A stretch of 64,000 nucleotides of DNA, taken from Fertoeibacter niger (GTDB lineage Bacteria > Pseudomonadota > Alphaproteobacteria > Rhodobacterales > Rhodobacteraceae). Each line of letters begins with the position of its first letter. Positions within the stretch are counted from its first letter, which is position 1. Shown here in pieces: positions 18,851 through 28,119 of this stretch. The notes below the pieces were generated by a model. That model searched no databases. It was not told where the DNA came from and saw only the letters and a list, made by a program, of their open reading frames with translations. The position numbers and the translations under genes are program-made. The stretch is from assembly GCF_009380135.2 (NCBI RefSeq), contig NZ_WHUT02000003.1, forward strand, positions 248,001 through 312,000. The letters run 5' to 3'.

Positions 18851-19001
18851 TCGCAATGCCGCAACGGCCCCACCCCCTGGTTCTGACGCAATCCGTTCGT
18901 GCCAGCCGATCCATCTCTCACGGGAATTCCTTTTATGCTGGTCCTGCCGCCCAGGCAGGGCTGGCCAGCCATGCAACCTGCAAGAACCAGACGGGGCGCT
19001 G

Positions 19002-19772
19002 ATGACAGCTTCTTTGCCGATGTATGACCGCCCGGAAACCGCCCCAGCAAATGACCGGCTTTGGGCGCTGATCCGTGACGGCTTGCGGCACGGGGGGCAC
19101 GACGCCCCCGATGCGCTGACAAGGGGCGCGGAAACGCTGTGGCCGCAATGGACAGCGCCGGATCTGGTGCTGTCGCAAACCTGTGGCTTTCCCTACCGCG
19201 CCCGCCTGCATGGCCAGGTCACGCTGATCGGAACGCCGGATTATGGGGTCGTGGGTTGCGCGCCCGGGCACTACCGTTCGGTTTTCGTGACACGCCGCGA
19301 CGATGCGCGCGAAACTCTGGCAGATTTCAGCGGCGCGCCCTTCGCCTATAACGAGCCAATGTCGCAATCGGGCTGGGCCGCGCCGCAGACCCATGCGGCA
19401 AAACTGGGCCTGCGCCTGCCGCCTGCGCTGGCCACCGGGGGCCACCGGCTGTCGGCGCTGGCCGTTGCCGGGGGGCGGGCCGACATCGCCGCACTGGATG
19501 CCGTCACCTGGCGCATGCTGGAACGCTGGGATCCGGTCGCGACCGAGTTGCGGGTGATTGCGCAGACCGAGCCCACCCCGGGACTGCCCTTCATCAGCGC
19601 CAAGGGTGCGGATGCCGACCTGATGTTTGCCACGATCAGCAGCGCCATTGCCGCACTCGGCGCCGATGACATGGCGGTTCTGGGCCTGCGCGGCCTGGTT
19701 CGCATTCCGCCCGAAAGCTACCTTGCCGTGCCCACGCCGCCAGCACCTGACCAGTTTGCGCAAGGTCATTGA
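19002..19772 (+). CDS. PhnD-like phosphate/phosphonate-binding protein without signal peptide
   Basis: 256 residues of the PBP2/PhnD fold. Visible features are LVLSQTCGFPYRARLHGQVT, the family segment FAYNEPMSQSGWAAP, and the ligand-loop RADIAALDAVTWRML. PhnD homologues normally bind phosphonate or phosphite in the periplasm, but there is no signal peptide (N-terminus MTASLPMYDRPETAP), so this one appears cytosolic. The phn ATPase/permease genes are absent. It may act as an intracellular sensor or bind another small acid. Confidence 0.75.
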   Translation: MTASLPMYDRPETAPANDRLWALIRDGLRHGGHDAPDALTRGAETLWPQWTAPDLVLSQTCGFPYRARLHGQVTLIGTPDYGVVGCAPGHYRSVFVTRRDDARETLADFSGAPFAYNEPMSQSGWAAPQTHAAKLGLRLPPALATGGHRLSALAVAGGRADIAALDAVTWRMLERWDPVATELRVIAQTEPTPGLPFISAKGADADLMFATISSAIAALGADDMAVLGLRGLVRIPPESYLAVPTPPAPDQFAQGH

Positions 19773-19863
19773 CCGATCCGGCACATACCCCTGCCCGAAT
19801 TGCCACAAAGAGCGTTGCAAAGGGGCCGGAATTCAGCCCTACTGCCATGCCAAGACACCCAAG

Positions 19864-20673
19864 ATGCGAGACATCGTGACAGCCCGCCCCAGCCCTGCAC
19901 CCCAGCCGTCTGACGTGCCCGTCATCGCCATCCGCAACCTTCACAAAAGCTACGGCAGCCTTGAGGTGTTGAAGGGTGTCGATCTGACGGCACCGCGCGG
20001 CCATGTGGTGTCGCTGATCGGGTCATCCGGGTCGGGCAAATCGACGCTGCTGCGCTGCTGCAACCTGCTGGAAGACAGCCAGGATGGCGACATACTGTTC
20101 GAGGGCGAGAGCGTGGCCTGGAAGGGCGCGGGCCTTGCCCGGCACCCCGCCGATCGCGCGCAGGTGATCCGCATCCGCACCAACCTGTCGATGGTGTTCC
20201 AGCAGTTCAACCTCTGGGCGCATATGACCATCCTGCAAAACGTGATGGAGGCGCCGGTGACAGTGCTGGGCCGCCCGAAAGCAGAGGTGGAGGCCTCGGC
20301 GCGCAAGTATCTGGAAAAGGTGGGCATTGCGGAAAAGGCCGATGCCTATCCGGCCATGCTGTCGGGCGGGCAGCAGCAGCGCGCGGCCATCGCGCGTGCC
20401 CTGTGCATGGAGCCGCGCGCCCTGCTGTTCGACGAGCCCACATCGGCGCTGGACCCTGAACTGGAACAGGAAGTGGTCAAGGTTATCAAGGCGCTGGCCG
20501 AAGAAGGCCGCACCATGATTCTGGTCACGCATGACATGAGACTGGCCGCAGACGTGTCGGACCATGTAATTTTCCTGCACAAGGGCAGGATCGAGGAAGA
20601 GGGCCCGCCGGACCGGCTGTTCGCCAATCCGCAGACCGAACGGCTGCGCGGCTTCCTTTCCGCCACCGCCTGA
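19864..20673 (+). CDS. Polar amino acid ABC transporter, ATP-binding protein
   Basis: A 269-residue ATPase of the HisP/GlnQ group. Walker A is GSSGSGKSTLLRC, the signature LSGGQQQRAAIARALC, Walker B LLFDEPTSALDPE, and the switch histidine lies in VTHDM. The insert with an extended segment before the signature (VIRIRTNLSMVFQQFNLW) is typical of HisP/OccP. It is first in the cassette ATPase-binding protein-permease-permease, which runs on into amine-catabolic enzymes, so it probably imports a basic or amidated amino acid or polyamine-related solute. The start at 19864 lacks a strong ribosome site. Confidence 0.92.
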   Translation: MRDIVTARPSPAPQPSDVPVIAIRNLHKSYGSLEVLKGVDLTAPRGHVVSLIGSSGSGKSTLLRCCNLLEDSQDGDILFEGESVAWKGAGLARHPADRAQVIRIRTNLSMVFQQFNLWAHMTILQNVMEAPVTVLGRPKAEVEASARKYLEKVGIAEKADAYPAMLSGGQQQRAAIARALCMEPRALLFDEPTSALDPELEQEVVKVIKALAEEGRTMILVTHDMRLAADVSDHVIFLHKGRIEEEGPPDRLFANPQTERLRGFLSATA

Positions 20674-20712
20674 GCCTGTCATAATCAAGAAACCACCAAC
20701 CGGGAGACGACC

Positions 20713-21435
20713 ATGAAAAACATCCTTCTCACCACCGCCCTGCTGGCGCTGACCACCGGGGCCGCTGCGGCGCAGACCGTGCGGCTGGGCACCGAAGGCG
20801 CCTACCCGCCCTTCAACTTCATCAACGACGCGGGCGAGGTTGCGGGTTTTGAGCGTGACGTGGGCGACGAAATCTGCAAGCGCGCCGCACTGACCTGCGA
20901 ATGGGTGACGAACGAGTGGGACAGCATCATCCCCAACCTGCAATCGGGGAACTATGATGTGATCATCGCGGGCATGAGCATCACCGAAGAGCGCGACAAG
21001 GTGATTGATTTCAGCCAGAACTACTTCCCGCCGGCAGCTTCGGTCTATGTCGCGACCGATCCGGCGGCCGATGTGGCCACCGGCGTCGTCTCGGCACAGG
21101 TCGGCACGATCCAGGCGGGCCATGTGGCTGAATCGGGCGCGACGCTGCTGGAATTCGCCACGCCGGACGAAACCGTGGCCGCCGTGCGCAACGGCGAGGC
21201 TGTGGCCGTGTTCGCCGACAAGGATTTCCTGGCGCCGATCGTGGCAGAGTCCAATGGCGAACTGATGGAAGTGGGCGAGCCTGTGCAACTGGGCGGCGGC
21301 GTGGGTCTGGGCCTGCGCGAAAGCGACACCGAGCTGAAGGCGAAGTTCGACGCGGCCATCCAGTCGATGAAGGATGACGGCAGCCTGAACGCGCTGATCG
21401 AAAAGCACTTCGGCCCGGAAACCGCGAAGTTCTGA
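20713..21435 (+). CDS. Polar amino acid ABC transporter, substrate-binding protein
   Basis: 240 residues, PBP2 fold (SBP_bac_3 family). A clear signal peptide ends around Ala22 (ALTTGAAAAQT). The mature part starts VRLGTEGAYPPFNFINDAGE and contains the ligand-site segment IIAGMSITEERDKVIDFSQN, as in HisJ/ArgT/OccT. A ribosome site (GGGAGA) precedes the start. It is the periplasmic receptor for the adjacent permeases; the ligand cannot be read from sequence. Confidence 0.93.
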   Translation: MKNILLTTALLALTTGAAAAQTVRLGTEGAYPPFNFINDAGEVAGFERDVGDEICKRAALTCEWVTNEWDSIIPNLQSGNYDVIIAGMSITEERDKVIDFSQNYFPPAASVYVATDPAADVATGVVSAQVGTIQAGHVAESGATLLEFATPDETVAAVRNGEAVAVFADKDFLAPIVAESNGELMEVGEPVQLGGGVGLGLRESDTELKAKFDAAIQSMKDDGSLNALIEKHFGPETAKF

Positions 21436-21484
21436 TCGCAGCAAAAGGACGGGCGGGGCCACGCACCCTGCCCGCGCATATCCC

Positions 21485-22366
21485 ATGTTTTCAAGCTGTG
21501 CCGACCCCAAGGCCATCGAGGGCCTGACCTGGCTTTTGTGCTACCTGACCTCGGGCAAGCACCTTGATTTCTATGCGTCTTTCGGCACGGTGCTGGCGCT
21601 GCTGGCCATTACCGCGCCCACCGCGCTGGCCTTTGGCTTTTTCGGGGCGATGGCGGCGCGTTCGCCAATGCTGCCGCTGCGGCTGCTGGGGCAAGGCTAT
21701 ACCGGCATGGTGCGGGGCATTCCCGACATCGTGTTTTTCCTGTTTTTCGTCATCGCGCTGGATCAGGGCATCGAATGGATGGTGCATCAGGTGCGCTGCC
21801 CTGACTGGACCGAACCCGTGCGGCAGGGGCTGGAGTTTCGCGTCTGCCCCGAGGCCAAGGTGCCCAGCAGCAATGCCGCGCAGACCTGGCACAGCCTGTA
21901 TGGTTTCGGGCTGGCGGTCTTCACCTTTGCGCTGGTGTTCGGGGCCTTTGCCGCCAATGTGCTGACCGGCGCGATGGCCGCCGTGCCGCGCGCGCAACTG
22001 GAAACCGCGGAAAGCTATGGCATGACGCCGCGGCAGGTGTTTCGCCGCATCATGGTGCCGCAGATGTGGGTTTACGCGCTGCCCGGCCTGTCGAACCTGT
22101 GGATGATCCTGATAAAGGCCACGCCGCTGCTGTTTTTGCTGGGGGTCAAGGATATCGTCTACTGGGCGCGCGAACTGGGCGGGTCAAAGACGCAGGCTTA
22201 TGAATACCCGCATCCGGACTGGCGGCTGTATTACTTCCTGTTTTTGCTGTGTTTTTACCTGCTGATGACCTGGGGGTCAGAGCGTGTGCTGGGCCGGGTG
22301 TCGCAGCGGCTCAGCCTGGGGCAGGCCACGGCGGCGGGCGAAGCGCAGCGAAAGGCCGCCGCATGA
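21485..22366 (+). CDS. Amino acid ABC transporter permease (HisQ-like)
   Basis: A 293-residue inner-membrane protein. The binding-protein-dependent transport motif reads ETAESYGMTPRQVFRRIMVP, the loop that contacts the ATPase. About five membrane segments are visible plus a soluble insert (residues about 100-135) between the first helices that contains Cys-bearing sequence (VRCPDWTEPVRQGLEF). Its stop overlaps the start of the next permease (ATGA). Confidence 0.9.
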   Translation: MFSSCADPKAIEGLTWLLCYLTSGKHLDFYASFGTVLALLAITAPTALAFGFFGAMAARSPMLPLRLLGQGYTGMVRGIPDIVFFLFFVIALDQGIEWMVHQVRCPDWTEPVRQGLEFRVCPEAKVPSSNAAQTWHSLYGFGLAVFTFALVFGAFAANVLTGAMAAVPRAQLETAESYGMTPRQVFRRIMVPQMWVYALPGLSNLWMILIKATPLLFLLGVKDIVYWARELGGSKTQAYEYPHPDWRLYYFLFLLCFYLLMTWGSERVLGRVSQRLSLGQATAAGEAQRKAAA

Positions 22367-23190
22367 CCTGCTGGGAAACTGTCACCGGCTATGCGTTCCG
22401 CAGCCTGGGCTATGGCGAGAAACTGCTGCCGCGCAGCGATTTCACCCTGTGCCAGCAATTCACGCTGATCGGGTCGGGGCTGATCTGGAACATCTATTTC
22501 GGCCTGCTGGCGCTGCTGTGCGGGTTCTTTTTTGCCAACGCACTGGCCATGGCCAAGGCCAGCCGACATGCGGCGCTGCGCAAACCTGCCGAATGGTTCA
22601 TCTTTGTCTTTCGCGGCTCGCCACTCTTCATCCAGTTCTTTCTGGCCTATGAGGCGCTGGTGATGCTGCCCCGCGCGGGCATCGACGTCTTCGGCATCAC
22701 GGTTGAAACGGCATGGCTGACCCGGGCCTGGGCGGGCGCGCTGATCGTGCTGTTCCTGAACACCGCCGCCTATTCGGCCGAGATCTTTTATGGCGCGCTG
22801 CGCGCGATCCCCAAGGGCGATCTGGAGGCTGCTGATGCCTATGGCCTGACCGGCTGGAACAAGTTCATTCGGGTGCAATGGCCCACAATGCTGCGGCTGG
22901 CCTGGCCCGGATACACGAATGAGGCGATATTTCTGTTTCACGCCACGACATTGGTGTTCTTTTCCGGCTTTCCGGCCTTTCAGCAGCGGGGCGATGCGCT
23001 GTACTATGCCAATTACTTTGCTGACAAGACCTTCAACCCCTTCATCCCCTATCCCATCGTCGCCTTCTATTTCATTTGTCTGACACTGCTGGTCATCTGG
23101 CTGTTCGGGGTTGTGAACACGCGGCTCAACCGGCATCTGCCGGCCAATACGCGGGCGCGCATCAGGTTGCGACCGCAGATCATCAGGTGA
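22363..23190 (+). CDS. Amino acid ABC transporter permease (HisM-like)
   Basis: A 275-residue second permease. The ATPase-contact loop is EAADAYGLTGWNKFIRVQWP, and the helices include FGLLALLCGFFFANALAMAK and GALIVLFLNTAAYSAEIFYG. The start at 22363 is fixed by the 4-bp overlap ATGA with the preceding permease. It forms a heterodimer with the HisQ-like protein. The ligase gene begins 3 bp after its stop, so transport and catabolism are encoded on one transcript. Confidence 0.92.
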   Translation: MTCWETVTGYAFRSLGYGEKLLPRSDFTLCQQFTLIGSGLIWNIYFGLLALLCGFFFANALAMAKASRHAALRKPAEWFIFVFRGSPLFIQFFLAYEALVMLPRAGIDVFGITVETAWLTRAWAGALIVLFLNTAAYSAEIFYGALRAIPKGDLEAADAYGLTGWNKFIRVQWPTMLRLAWPGYTNEAIFLFHATTLVFFSGFPAFQQRGDALYYANYFADKTFNPFIPYPIVAFYFICLTLLVIWLFGVVNTRLNRHLPANTRARIRLRPQIIR

Positions 23191-23193
23191 AAC

Positions 23194-24531
23194 ATGAAAG
23201 ACTGGCTGAGAAAGCACCCCGAAGTGCGCACGATCCGTGTGGCAGCGGCTGACCTGAACGGGCAGGCGCGCGGCAAGCGCATTCCCGCGCGGTTCGCCGA
23301 CAAGGTGGTGAAGGATGGCACACGGTTTCCGTTTTCCGTGTTGAACCTCGACATCTGGGGCGAGGATATCGACGACAGCCCGCTGGTGTTTGAACAGGGC
23401 GATGCCGATGGCATCCTGAAACCCACCGAACGCGGCTTCATGCCGATGCCCTGGCTCGAGGCACCCACCGCCCTGCTGCCGATCTGGATGTTCCGCGAGG
23501 ATGGCCGCCCCTATGACGGCGATCCGCGCCACGCCCTGCGGTCGGTGCTGGAACGCTACAAGGCGCGCGGGCTGACCCCGGTCTGCGCGGTGGAGCTGGA
23601 GTTTTTCCTGATCGACGATTCCGGCAAGACGTTGCAGGCACCGCTTTCCCCCCGGTCGGGCAAGCGGCGCAAGGCGGCGGAAACGCTCAGCATCCGGGCG
23701 CTGGATGCGTTTGATACCTTCTTCACCGATCTTTATGACGCGTGCGAGGCGATGGACATTCCCGCCGACACCTCCACCTCGGAAACCGGGCTGGGGCAGT
23801 TCGAGGTGAACCTGATGCATTCGGATGACGCGCTGCGCGCCGCCGATGATGCCTGGCTGTTCAAGATGCTGGTCAAGGGCCTGGCGCGGCGGCACGGCTT
23901 TGCCGCCAGCTTCATGGCCAAGCCTTATGCGGAATACTCCGGCTCGGGCCTGCATGTGCATTTTTCGGTGCTGGATGAAAAGGGCGACAACATTTTCGAC
24001 TCCGGCGGGCCGAAGGGTACGGCGATGCTGCGGCATGCCGTGGCAGGCTGTCTCAGCGCGATGCACGACAGCACGCTGATCTTCGCCCCGCATGCCAACA
24101 GCTATGATCGGCTGGTGCCCGGCATGCATGCGCCCACGGCGATTTCCTGGGGCTATGAAAACCGCACCTCTGCTGTGCGCATTCCGGCGGGCAACCCTTC
24201 AGCCCGGCGGATCGAGCATCGCGTGGCGGGGGGCGATGTGAACCCCTATCTGCTGCTGGCCACCATCCTCGGCGCGGCCCTGACCGGCATCGAGGACGGG
24301 GATGAGCCCCCTGCCCCCGTCACCGGCAATGCCTATGCCATTGAAAATCTGCCACAGATTCCGGCCACATGGGATGCGGCGATCGACGCGTTTGAGAAAA
24401 GCGCCGTCTTGCCCCGCATCCTGCCGCGCGAACTGATCCGCAACTATGTGCTGACCAAACGGCAGGAGGCGCATTATCTGGCAGAGCTTTCGCCCGAAGA
24501 GCAGGTGGAACTGTATCTGGATACGGTCTGA
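23194..24531 (+). CDS. Glutamine-synthetase-family ligase, probable gamma-glutamyl-amine synthetase (copy 1)
   Basis: A 445-residue GS-fold enzyme of the PuuA/GlnA4 type. Metal and substrate segments are VELEFFL, the MAKPYAEYSGSGLHVHFS loop and WGYENRTSAVRIPAG. It lacks the adenylylation-tyrosine region of true glutamine synthetase I. Enzymes of this group join glutamate to putrescine or other amines. It starts 3 bp after the transporter and is paired with a second, distantly related ligase (25304-26659); two such enzymes in one operon suggest two substrates or a heteromer. Confidence 0.88.
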   Translation: MKDWLRKHPEVRTIRVAAADLNGQARGKRIPARFADKVVKDGTRFPFSVLNLDIWGEDIDDSPLVFEQGDADGILKPTERGFMPMPWLEAPTALLPIWMFREDGRPYDGDPRHALRSVLERYKARGLTPVCAVELEFFLIDDSGKTLQAPLSPRSGKRRKAAETLSIRALDAFDTFFTDLYDACEAMDIPADTSTSETGLGQFEVNLMHSDDALRAADDAWLFKMLVKGLARRHGFAASFMAKPYAEYSGSGLHVHFSVLDEKGDNIFDSGGPKGTAMLRHAVAGCLSAMHDSTLIFAPHANSYDRLVPGMHAPTAISWGYENRTSAVRIPAGNPSARRIEHRVAGGDVNPYLLLATILGAALTGIEDGDEPPAPVTGNAYAIENLPQIPATWDAAIDAFEKSAVLPRILPRELIRNYVLTKRQEAHYLAELSPEEQVELYLDTV

Positions 24532-24595
24532 CAGCCGCCCCTTGCCGCCGCCCGGGGCGCGGGGTTAGGCTGCGGCAAACAACCACGGATATTTC

Positions 24596-25276
24596 ATGCT
24601 GATCGGCATCCTGCAAACCGGCCTTGCGCCCGACAGTCTGTCGGGTGCGATGGGCGACTACCCCGACATGTTCGCCCGCCTGCTGGACGGTCAGGGCTTT
24701 ACCTTTCGCACCTGGCGCGTGGTGGAGATGGAGTTTCCCGCCGATGTGGCGGAATGCGACGGCTGGCTGCTGACCGGCTCGCGCCACGGCGCCTATGAGG
24801 ATCTGCCCTTCATCCCGCCGCTGGAAGATTTCATTCGTCGCGCCTATGCGGCCCGCGTGCCTCTGGTCGGCGTGTGCTTTGGTCATCAGATCATCGCGCA
24901 GGCACTGGGTGGCAAGGTCGAAAAATACAAGGGCGGCTGGTCGGTCGGCCCAACCGACTATGATTTTGATGGCACGATGCTGACCCTGAACGCTTGGCAT
25001 CAGGATCAGGTGACGGTGGCCCCGCCACAAGCCAGGGTCATCGCAAGCAGCGATTTCTGCGCCAATGCCGCACTGGTCTATGATGATCGCGCCTATACCG
25101 TGCAGGCCCACCCCGAGTTTCAGGACGCCTTTGTTGACGGGCTGATGAAAACCCGTGGCAAGGGTCTGGTGCCCGAGCAGGTGCTGGCCGATGCCGGGGC
25201 GCGGTTGGGCACGCCCGTGCATGACCAGACCATCGCCGCCCGCATCGCCGCTTTCTTCAAACAGCCGCGCACCTGA
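24596..25276 (+). CDS. Class I glutamine amidotransferase-like hydrolase
   Basis: 226 residues. The nucleophile elbow is GVCFGHQIIAQALGG and the His-Glu pair is in VQAHPEFQ, giving the Cys-His-Glu triad of GATase1. It is shorter than PuuD (peptidase C26) and resembles the GMP-synthase-type amidotransferase domain that occurs alone beside GS-like ligases. In this position it probably hydrolyses a gamma-glutamyl intermediate, releasing glutamate, or feeds ammonia to a partner. This role is inferred from neighbours. Confidence 0.85.
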   Translation: MLIGILQTGLAPDSLSGAMGDYPDMFARLLDGQGFTFRTWRVVEMEFPADVAECDGWLLTGSRHGAYEDLPFIPPLEDFIRRAYAARVPLVGVCFGHQIIAQALGGKVEKYKGGWSVGPTDYDFDGTMLTLNAWHQDQVTVAPPQARVIASSDFCANAALVYDDRAYTVQAHPEFQDAFVDGLMKTRGKGLVPEQVLADAGARLGTPVHDQTIAARIAAFFKQPRT

Positions 25277-25303
25277 CGCGCGGCAAACCCCCGAGTGTGA
25301 CCC

Positions 25304-26659
25304 ATGTCCGACTGGACCAACAAACTGCCCGAAGCCGCGCGTGATTACATCGCAGGCCGCCGTCTGGATGAAGTGGAATGCATCGTGTCCGACATTGCCG
25401 GGGTTGCCCGGGGCAAGGCGATGCCAGCGTCGAAATTCGGCAAGCAGGCGTTCTTTTTCCTGCCGAACTCGATTTTCCTGCAAACCATCACCGGCGAATG
25501 GGCCGACAACCCCTCGGGTGCCTTCACCGAGCCTGACATGATCATGGTGCCCGACTTCACCACCGCCACCGCCGCGCCCTGGACGGCGGACGTGACCTTG
25601 CAGGTGATCCACGACGCGCAGGATCAAAAGGGCAACCCGGTGCCCACCGCGCCGCGCAACGTGCTGCGCCGGATCGTCGAGCTTTACAACGCCGAAGGCT
25701 GGGCACCCATCGTGGCCCCCGAGATGGAATTTTTCCTGACCGCCCGCAACCTTGACCCCAATATGCCGGTCATGCCGCCGATGGGCCGCTCGGGCCGCAG
25801 GGCGGCGGGCAAACAGGCCTATTCGATGTCGGCGGTGGATGAATACGGCAAGGTGATTGACGACATCTATGATTTCGCCGAGGCGCAGGGCTTTGAAATT
25901 GATGGCATCTTGCAAGAGGGTGGCGCGGGGCAGGTGGAAATCAACCTTGCCCATGGCGACCCGATCCGTCTGGCCGACGAGATATTCTTCTTCAAGCGCC
26001 TGATCCGCGAAGCCGCCCTGCGCCATGATTGTTTCGCCACTTTCATGGCCAAACCGATCGAGGGCGAGCCGGGTTCGGCCATGCACATCCATCATTCCGT
26101 GGTGGATATGAAAACCGGCAAGAACATCTTTTCCGACAAGAAAGGCGGCGAAACCGAGGCGTTTCACCATTTCATCGCGGGCATGCAGAACCACCTGCCC
26201 GGGGCCATCGCCCTGCTGGCGCCCTATGTGAACAGCTATCGCCGCTATGTCCCTGATTTTGCTGCACCGATCAATCTGGAATGGGGCCGCGACAACCGCA
26301 CCACCGGCCTGCGCATCCCCATTTCCGGGCCCGAGGCGCGGCGGCTGGAAAACCGGCTGGCGGGGATGGATTGCAATCCCTATCTGGGTCTGGCGGCATC
26401 ACTGGCCTGCGGCTATCTGGGCCTGAAAGAAGGCAAGACCCCCCGCCCCGAATGCATCGGCGACGCCTATATGTCGGAAACCGATCTGCCCTATAATCTG
26501 GGCGACGCGCTGGATCTGCTGGAAGAGAACACCGCCCTGCAACAGGTGCTGGGGGCCGAGTTCTGCGGCATCTACGATTCCGTCAAGCGCAACGAATACA
26601 AGGAATTCCTGCAAGTCATCAGCCCGTGGGAACGCGAACATCTGCTGCTGAACGTATGA
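25304..26659 (+). CDS. puuA: Glutamine-synthetase-family ligase, probable gamma-glutamylputrescine synthetase (copy 2)
   Basis: 451 residues. Catalytic segments are APEMEFFLTA, the MAKPIEGEPGSAMHIHHS loop, NSYRRYVPDFAAPINLEWG and DNRTTGLRIPISG. The whole reads as a PuuA-type enzyme, which activates glutamate and ligates it to putrescine as the first step of the Puu pathway. The stop overlaps the start of the PuuB-like oxidase by ATGA, which strongly supports a shared pathway. The N-terminal domain is longer than in copy 1. Confidence 0.88.
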   Translation: MSDWTNKLPEAARDYIAGRRLDEVECIVSDIAGVARGKAMPASKFGKQAFFFLPNSIFLQTITGEWADNPSGAFTEPDMIMVPDFTTATAAPWTADVTLQVIHDAQDQKGNPVPTAPRNVLRRIVELYNAEGWAPIVAPEMEFFLTARNLDPNMPVMPPMGRSGRRAAGKQAYSMSAVDEYGKVIDDIYDFAEAQGFEIDGILQEGGAGQVEINLAHGDPIRLADEIFFFKRLIREAALRHDCFATFMAKPIEGEPGSAMHIHHSVVDMKTGKNIFSDKKGGETEAFHHFIAGMQNHLPGAIALLAPYVNSYRRYVPDFAAPINLEWGRDNRTTGLRIPISGPEARRLENRLAGMDCNPYLGLAASLACGYLGLKEGKTPRPECIGDAYMSETDLPYNLGDALDLLEENTALQQVLGAEFCGIYDSVKRNEYKEFLQVISPWEREHLLLNV

Positions 26660-27960
26660 ACCTGCTTTACGCCAACGACCGGCAGGGCCGCTATCCGCCC
26701 AGCTACTATGCGGCTACTGCCACGCCGCTGGCCGGTTTTGCCCCGCTGGCGGGGGCGGCGCGGGCCGATGTCTGCGTGGTGGGTGGCGGCTATACCGGCC
26801 TCTCCGCCGCGCTGCATCTGGCGCAAAAGGGCTTTGACGTGGTGCTGCTGGAGGCGCATCGCGTGGGCTTTGGCGCGTCGGGGCGCAACGGCGGGCAGGT
26901 CGGATCGGGTCAGCGGCTGGAACAGGACGAGCTGGAACGCATGATGGGCCGCGAACAGGCCCGCCGGTTGTGGGATCTGGCGGAAGAGGCCAAGGCCCTG
27001 CTGCGCGGCCTGATCGACACGCATGCCATGCCCGTCACCTATCGCCCCGGCGTGGCCCATGCCTGCTGGCACGACCGCGAGGTGGCCCATACCCATGCCA
27101 TCGCCGAAAAACTGGCCCGCGACTATGACTACCCGCTGGTCGAACCGCTGGACCGCGCGGGTATCCGCGCGCTGATCGGGTCTGATGTCTACAAGGGCGG
27201 GGCGATTGACCGGGGCGCGGGCCATATCCATCCGCTGAACTATGCCATCGGTCTGGCGCAGGCGGCGGCGGCGGCGGGCGTGCGCCTGCATGAGAACAGC
27301 GCCGTCACCCGCATCGACCACGGCCCGATGCCGGTGGTCCATACCGCCGCAGGCCAGATCCGCGCCGATCATGTCATTCTGGCCTGCAACGGCTATCTGG
27401 GCGGGCTGGAGCCGCAGGTGGCCGCCCGCGTCATGCCGATCAACAATTTCATCATCGCCACCGAACCCTTGGGCGACCGGGCGCGTGACATTCTGGCCGA
27501 GCCCGTGGCCGTGGCCGACACGAAATTCGTGGTCAACTACTGGCGGCTGTCGGATGACAACCGCCTGCTGTTCGGCGGCGGCGAAAGCTATGGCTACCGC
27601 TTTCCTGCCGATATTGCGAAAACCGTGCTGAAACCGATGCTCCAAGTCTATCCGCAACTCGGCGGCACCCGCATCGACCATGCCTGGGGCGGCACATTGG
27701 CCATCACGATGAACCGCCTGCCCTGCTTCACGCGCACCCATGCCAACGTCCTGTCGGCCTCGGGCTATTCCGGCCACGGCGTTGCCATGGCCACGCTGGC
27801 GGGCAAGGTGCTGGCCGAGGCCGTGGCTGGCCAGGCCGAGCGGTTTGACCTGCTGGCCCACCTGCCGCAATCCCGCTTTCCGGGCGGCCCCGCGCTGCGC
27901 TGGCCGCTTCTGGTGCTGGCGATGACATGGTATGCGATGCGCGACCGCCTGGGCCTTTAA
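26656..27960 (+). CDS. puuB: FAD-dependent amine oxidase, probable gamma-glutamylputrescine oxidase
   Basis: A 434-residue DAO-family flavoprotein. The FAD-binding segment is ADVCVVGGGYTGLSAALHLA, followed by the GFGASGRNGGQ loop common to PuuB and glycine/sarcosine oxidases; the C-terminal FAD contact is SGYSGHGVAMATLAG. It would oxidise gamma-glutamylputrescine to the aldehyde with release of ammonia and H2O2. The start at 26656 overlaps the ligase stop. No aldehyde dehydrogenase (PuuC) gene follows locally, so that step must be encoded elsewhere. Confidence 0.87.
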   Translation: MNLLYANDRQGRYPPSYYAATATPLAGFAPLAGAARADVCVVGGGYTGLSAALHLAQKGFDVVLLEAHRVGFGASGRNGGQVGSGQRLEQDELERMMGREQARRLWDLAEEAKALLRGLIDTHAMPVTYRPGVAHACWHDREVAHTHAIAEKLARDYDYPLVEPLDRAGIRALIGSDVYKGGAIDRGAGHIHPLNYAIGLAQAAAAAGVRLHENSAVTRIDHGPMPVVHTAAGQIRADHVILACNGYLGGLEPQVAARVMPINNFIIATEPLGDRARDILAEPVAVADTKFVVNYWRLSDDNRLLFGGGESYGYRFPADIAKTVLKPMLQVYPQLGGTRIDHAWGGTLAITMNRLPCFTRTHANVLSASGYSGHGVAMATLAGKVLAEAVAGQAERFDLLAHLPQSRFPGGPALRWPLLVLAMTWYAMRDRLGL

Positions 27961-27975
27961 CGCATTTTCTGCCCT

Positions 27976-28002
27976 CAAGTATCCCCGCCGGAGGCCTGCA
28001 CC
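27976..28002 (+). repeat. Dispersed intergenic motif, copy A
   Basis: A CAAGTATCCCCGCCGGAGGC-like unit in the gap after puuB. Related units lie at 46986-47011 and 47087-47113. All three are outside genes and share the order (C/A)AA-TATCC-CGCCG-AGGCCT-CAC. Confidence 0.6.
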
Positions 28003-28119
28003 GCCAAGGCCAATTGTGACGTTTCGGCGAAGATTGACCCATCGGCCAACTTCCCGCTTCCCAATGTGACAACCAGCCTTTACAGCTTTCCCGAAGAAGA
28101 CATTCAGGAAAGCCGCAAC

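Noticed and set aside
22255-24129. Long open frame (624 codons) on the minus strand opposite the transporter and ligase genes
   Set aside because: It mirrors well-defined plus-strand genes with recognisable motifs. Its translation is rich in Arg/His/Gln and shows no domain, as expected from antisense reading of GC-rich DNA.
24596-25276. PuuD (peptidase C26) identity for the amidotransferase
   Set aside because: The nucleophile segment GVCFGHQ and the length fit GMP-synthase-type GATase1 rather than the C26 family.
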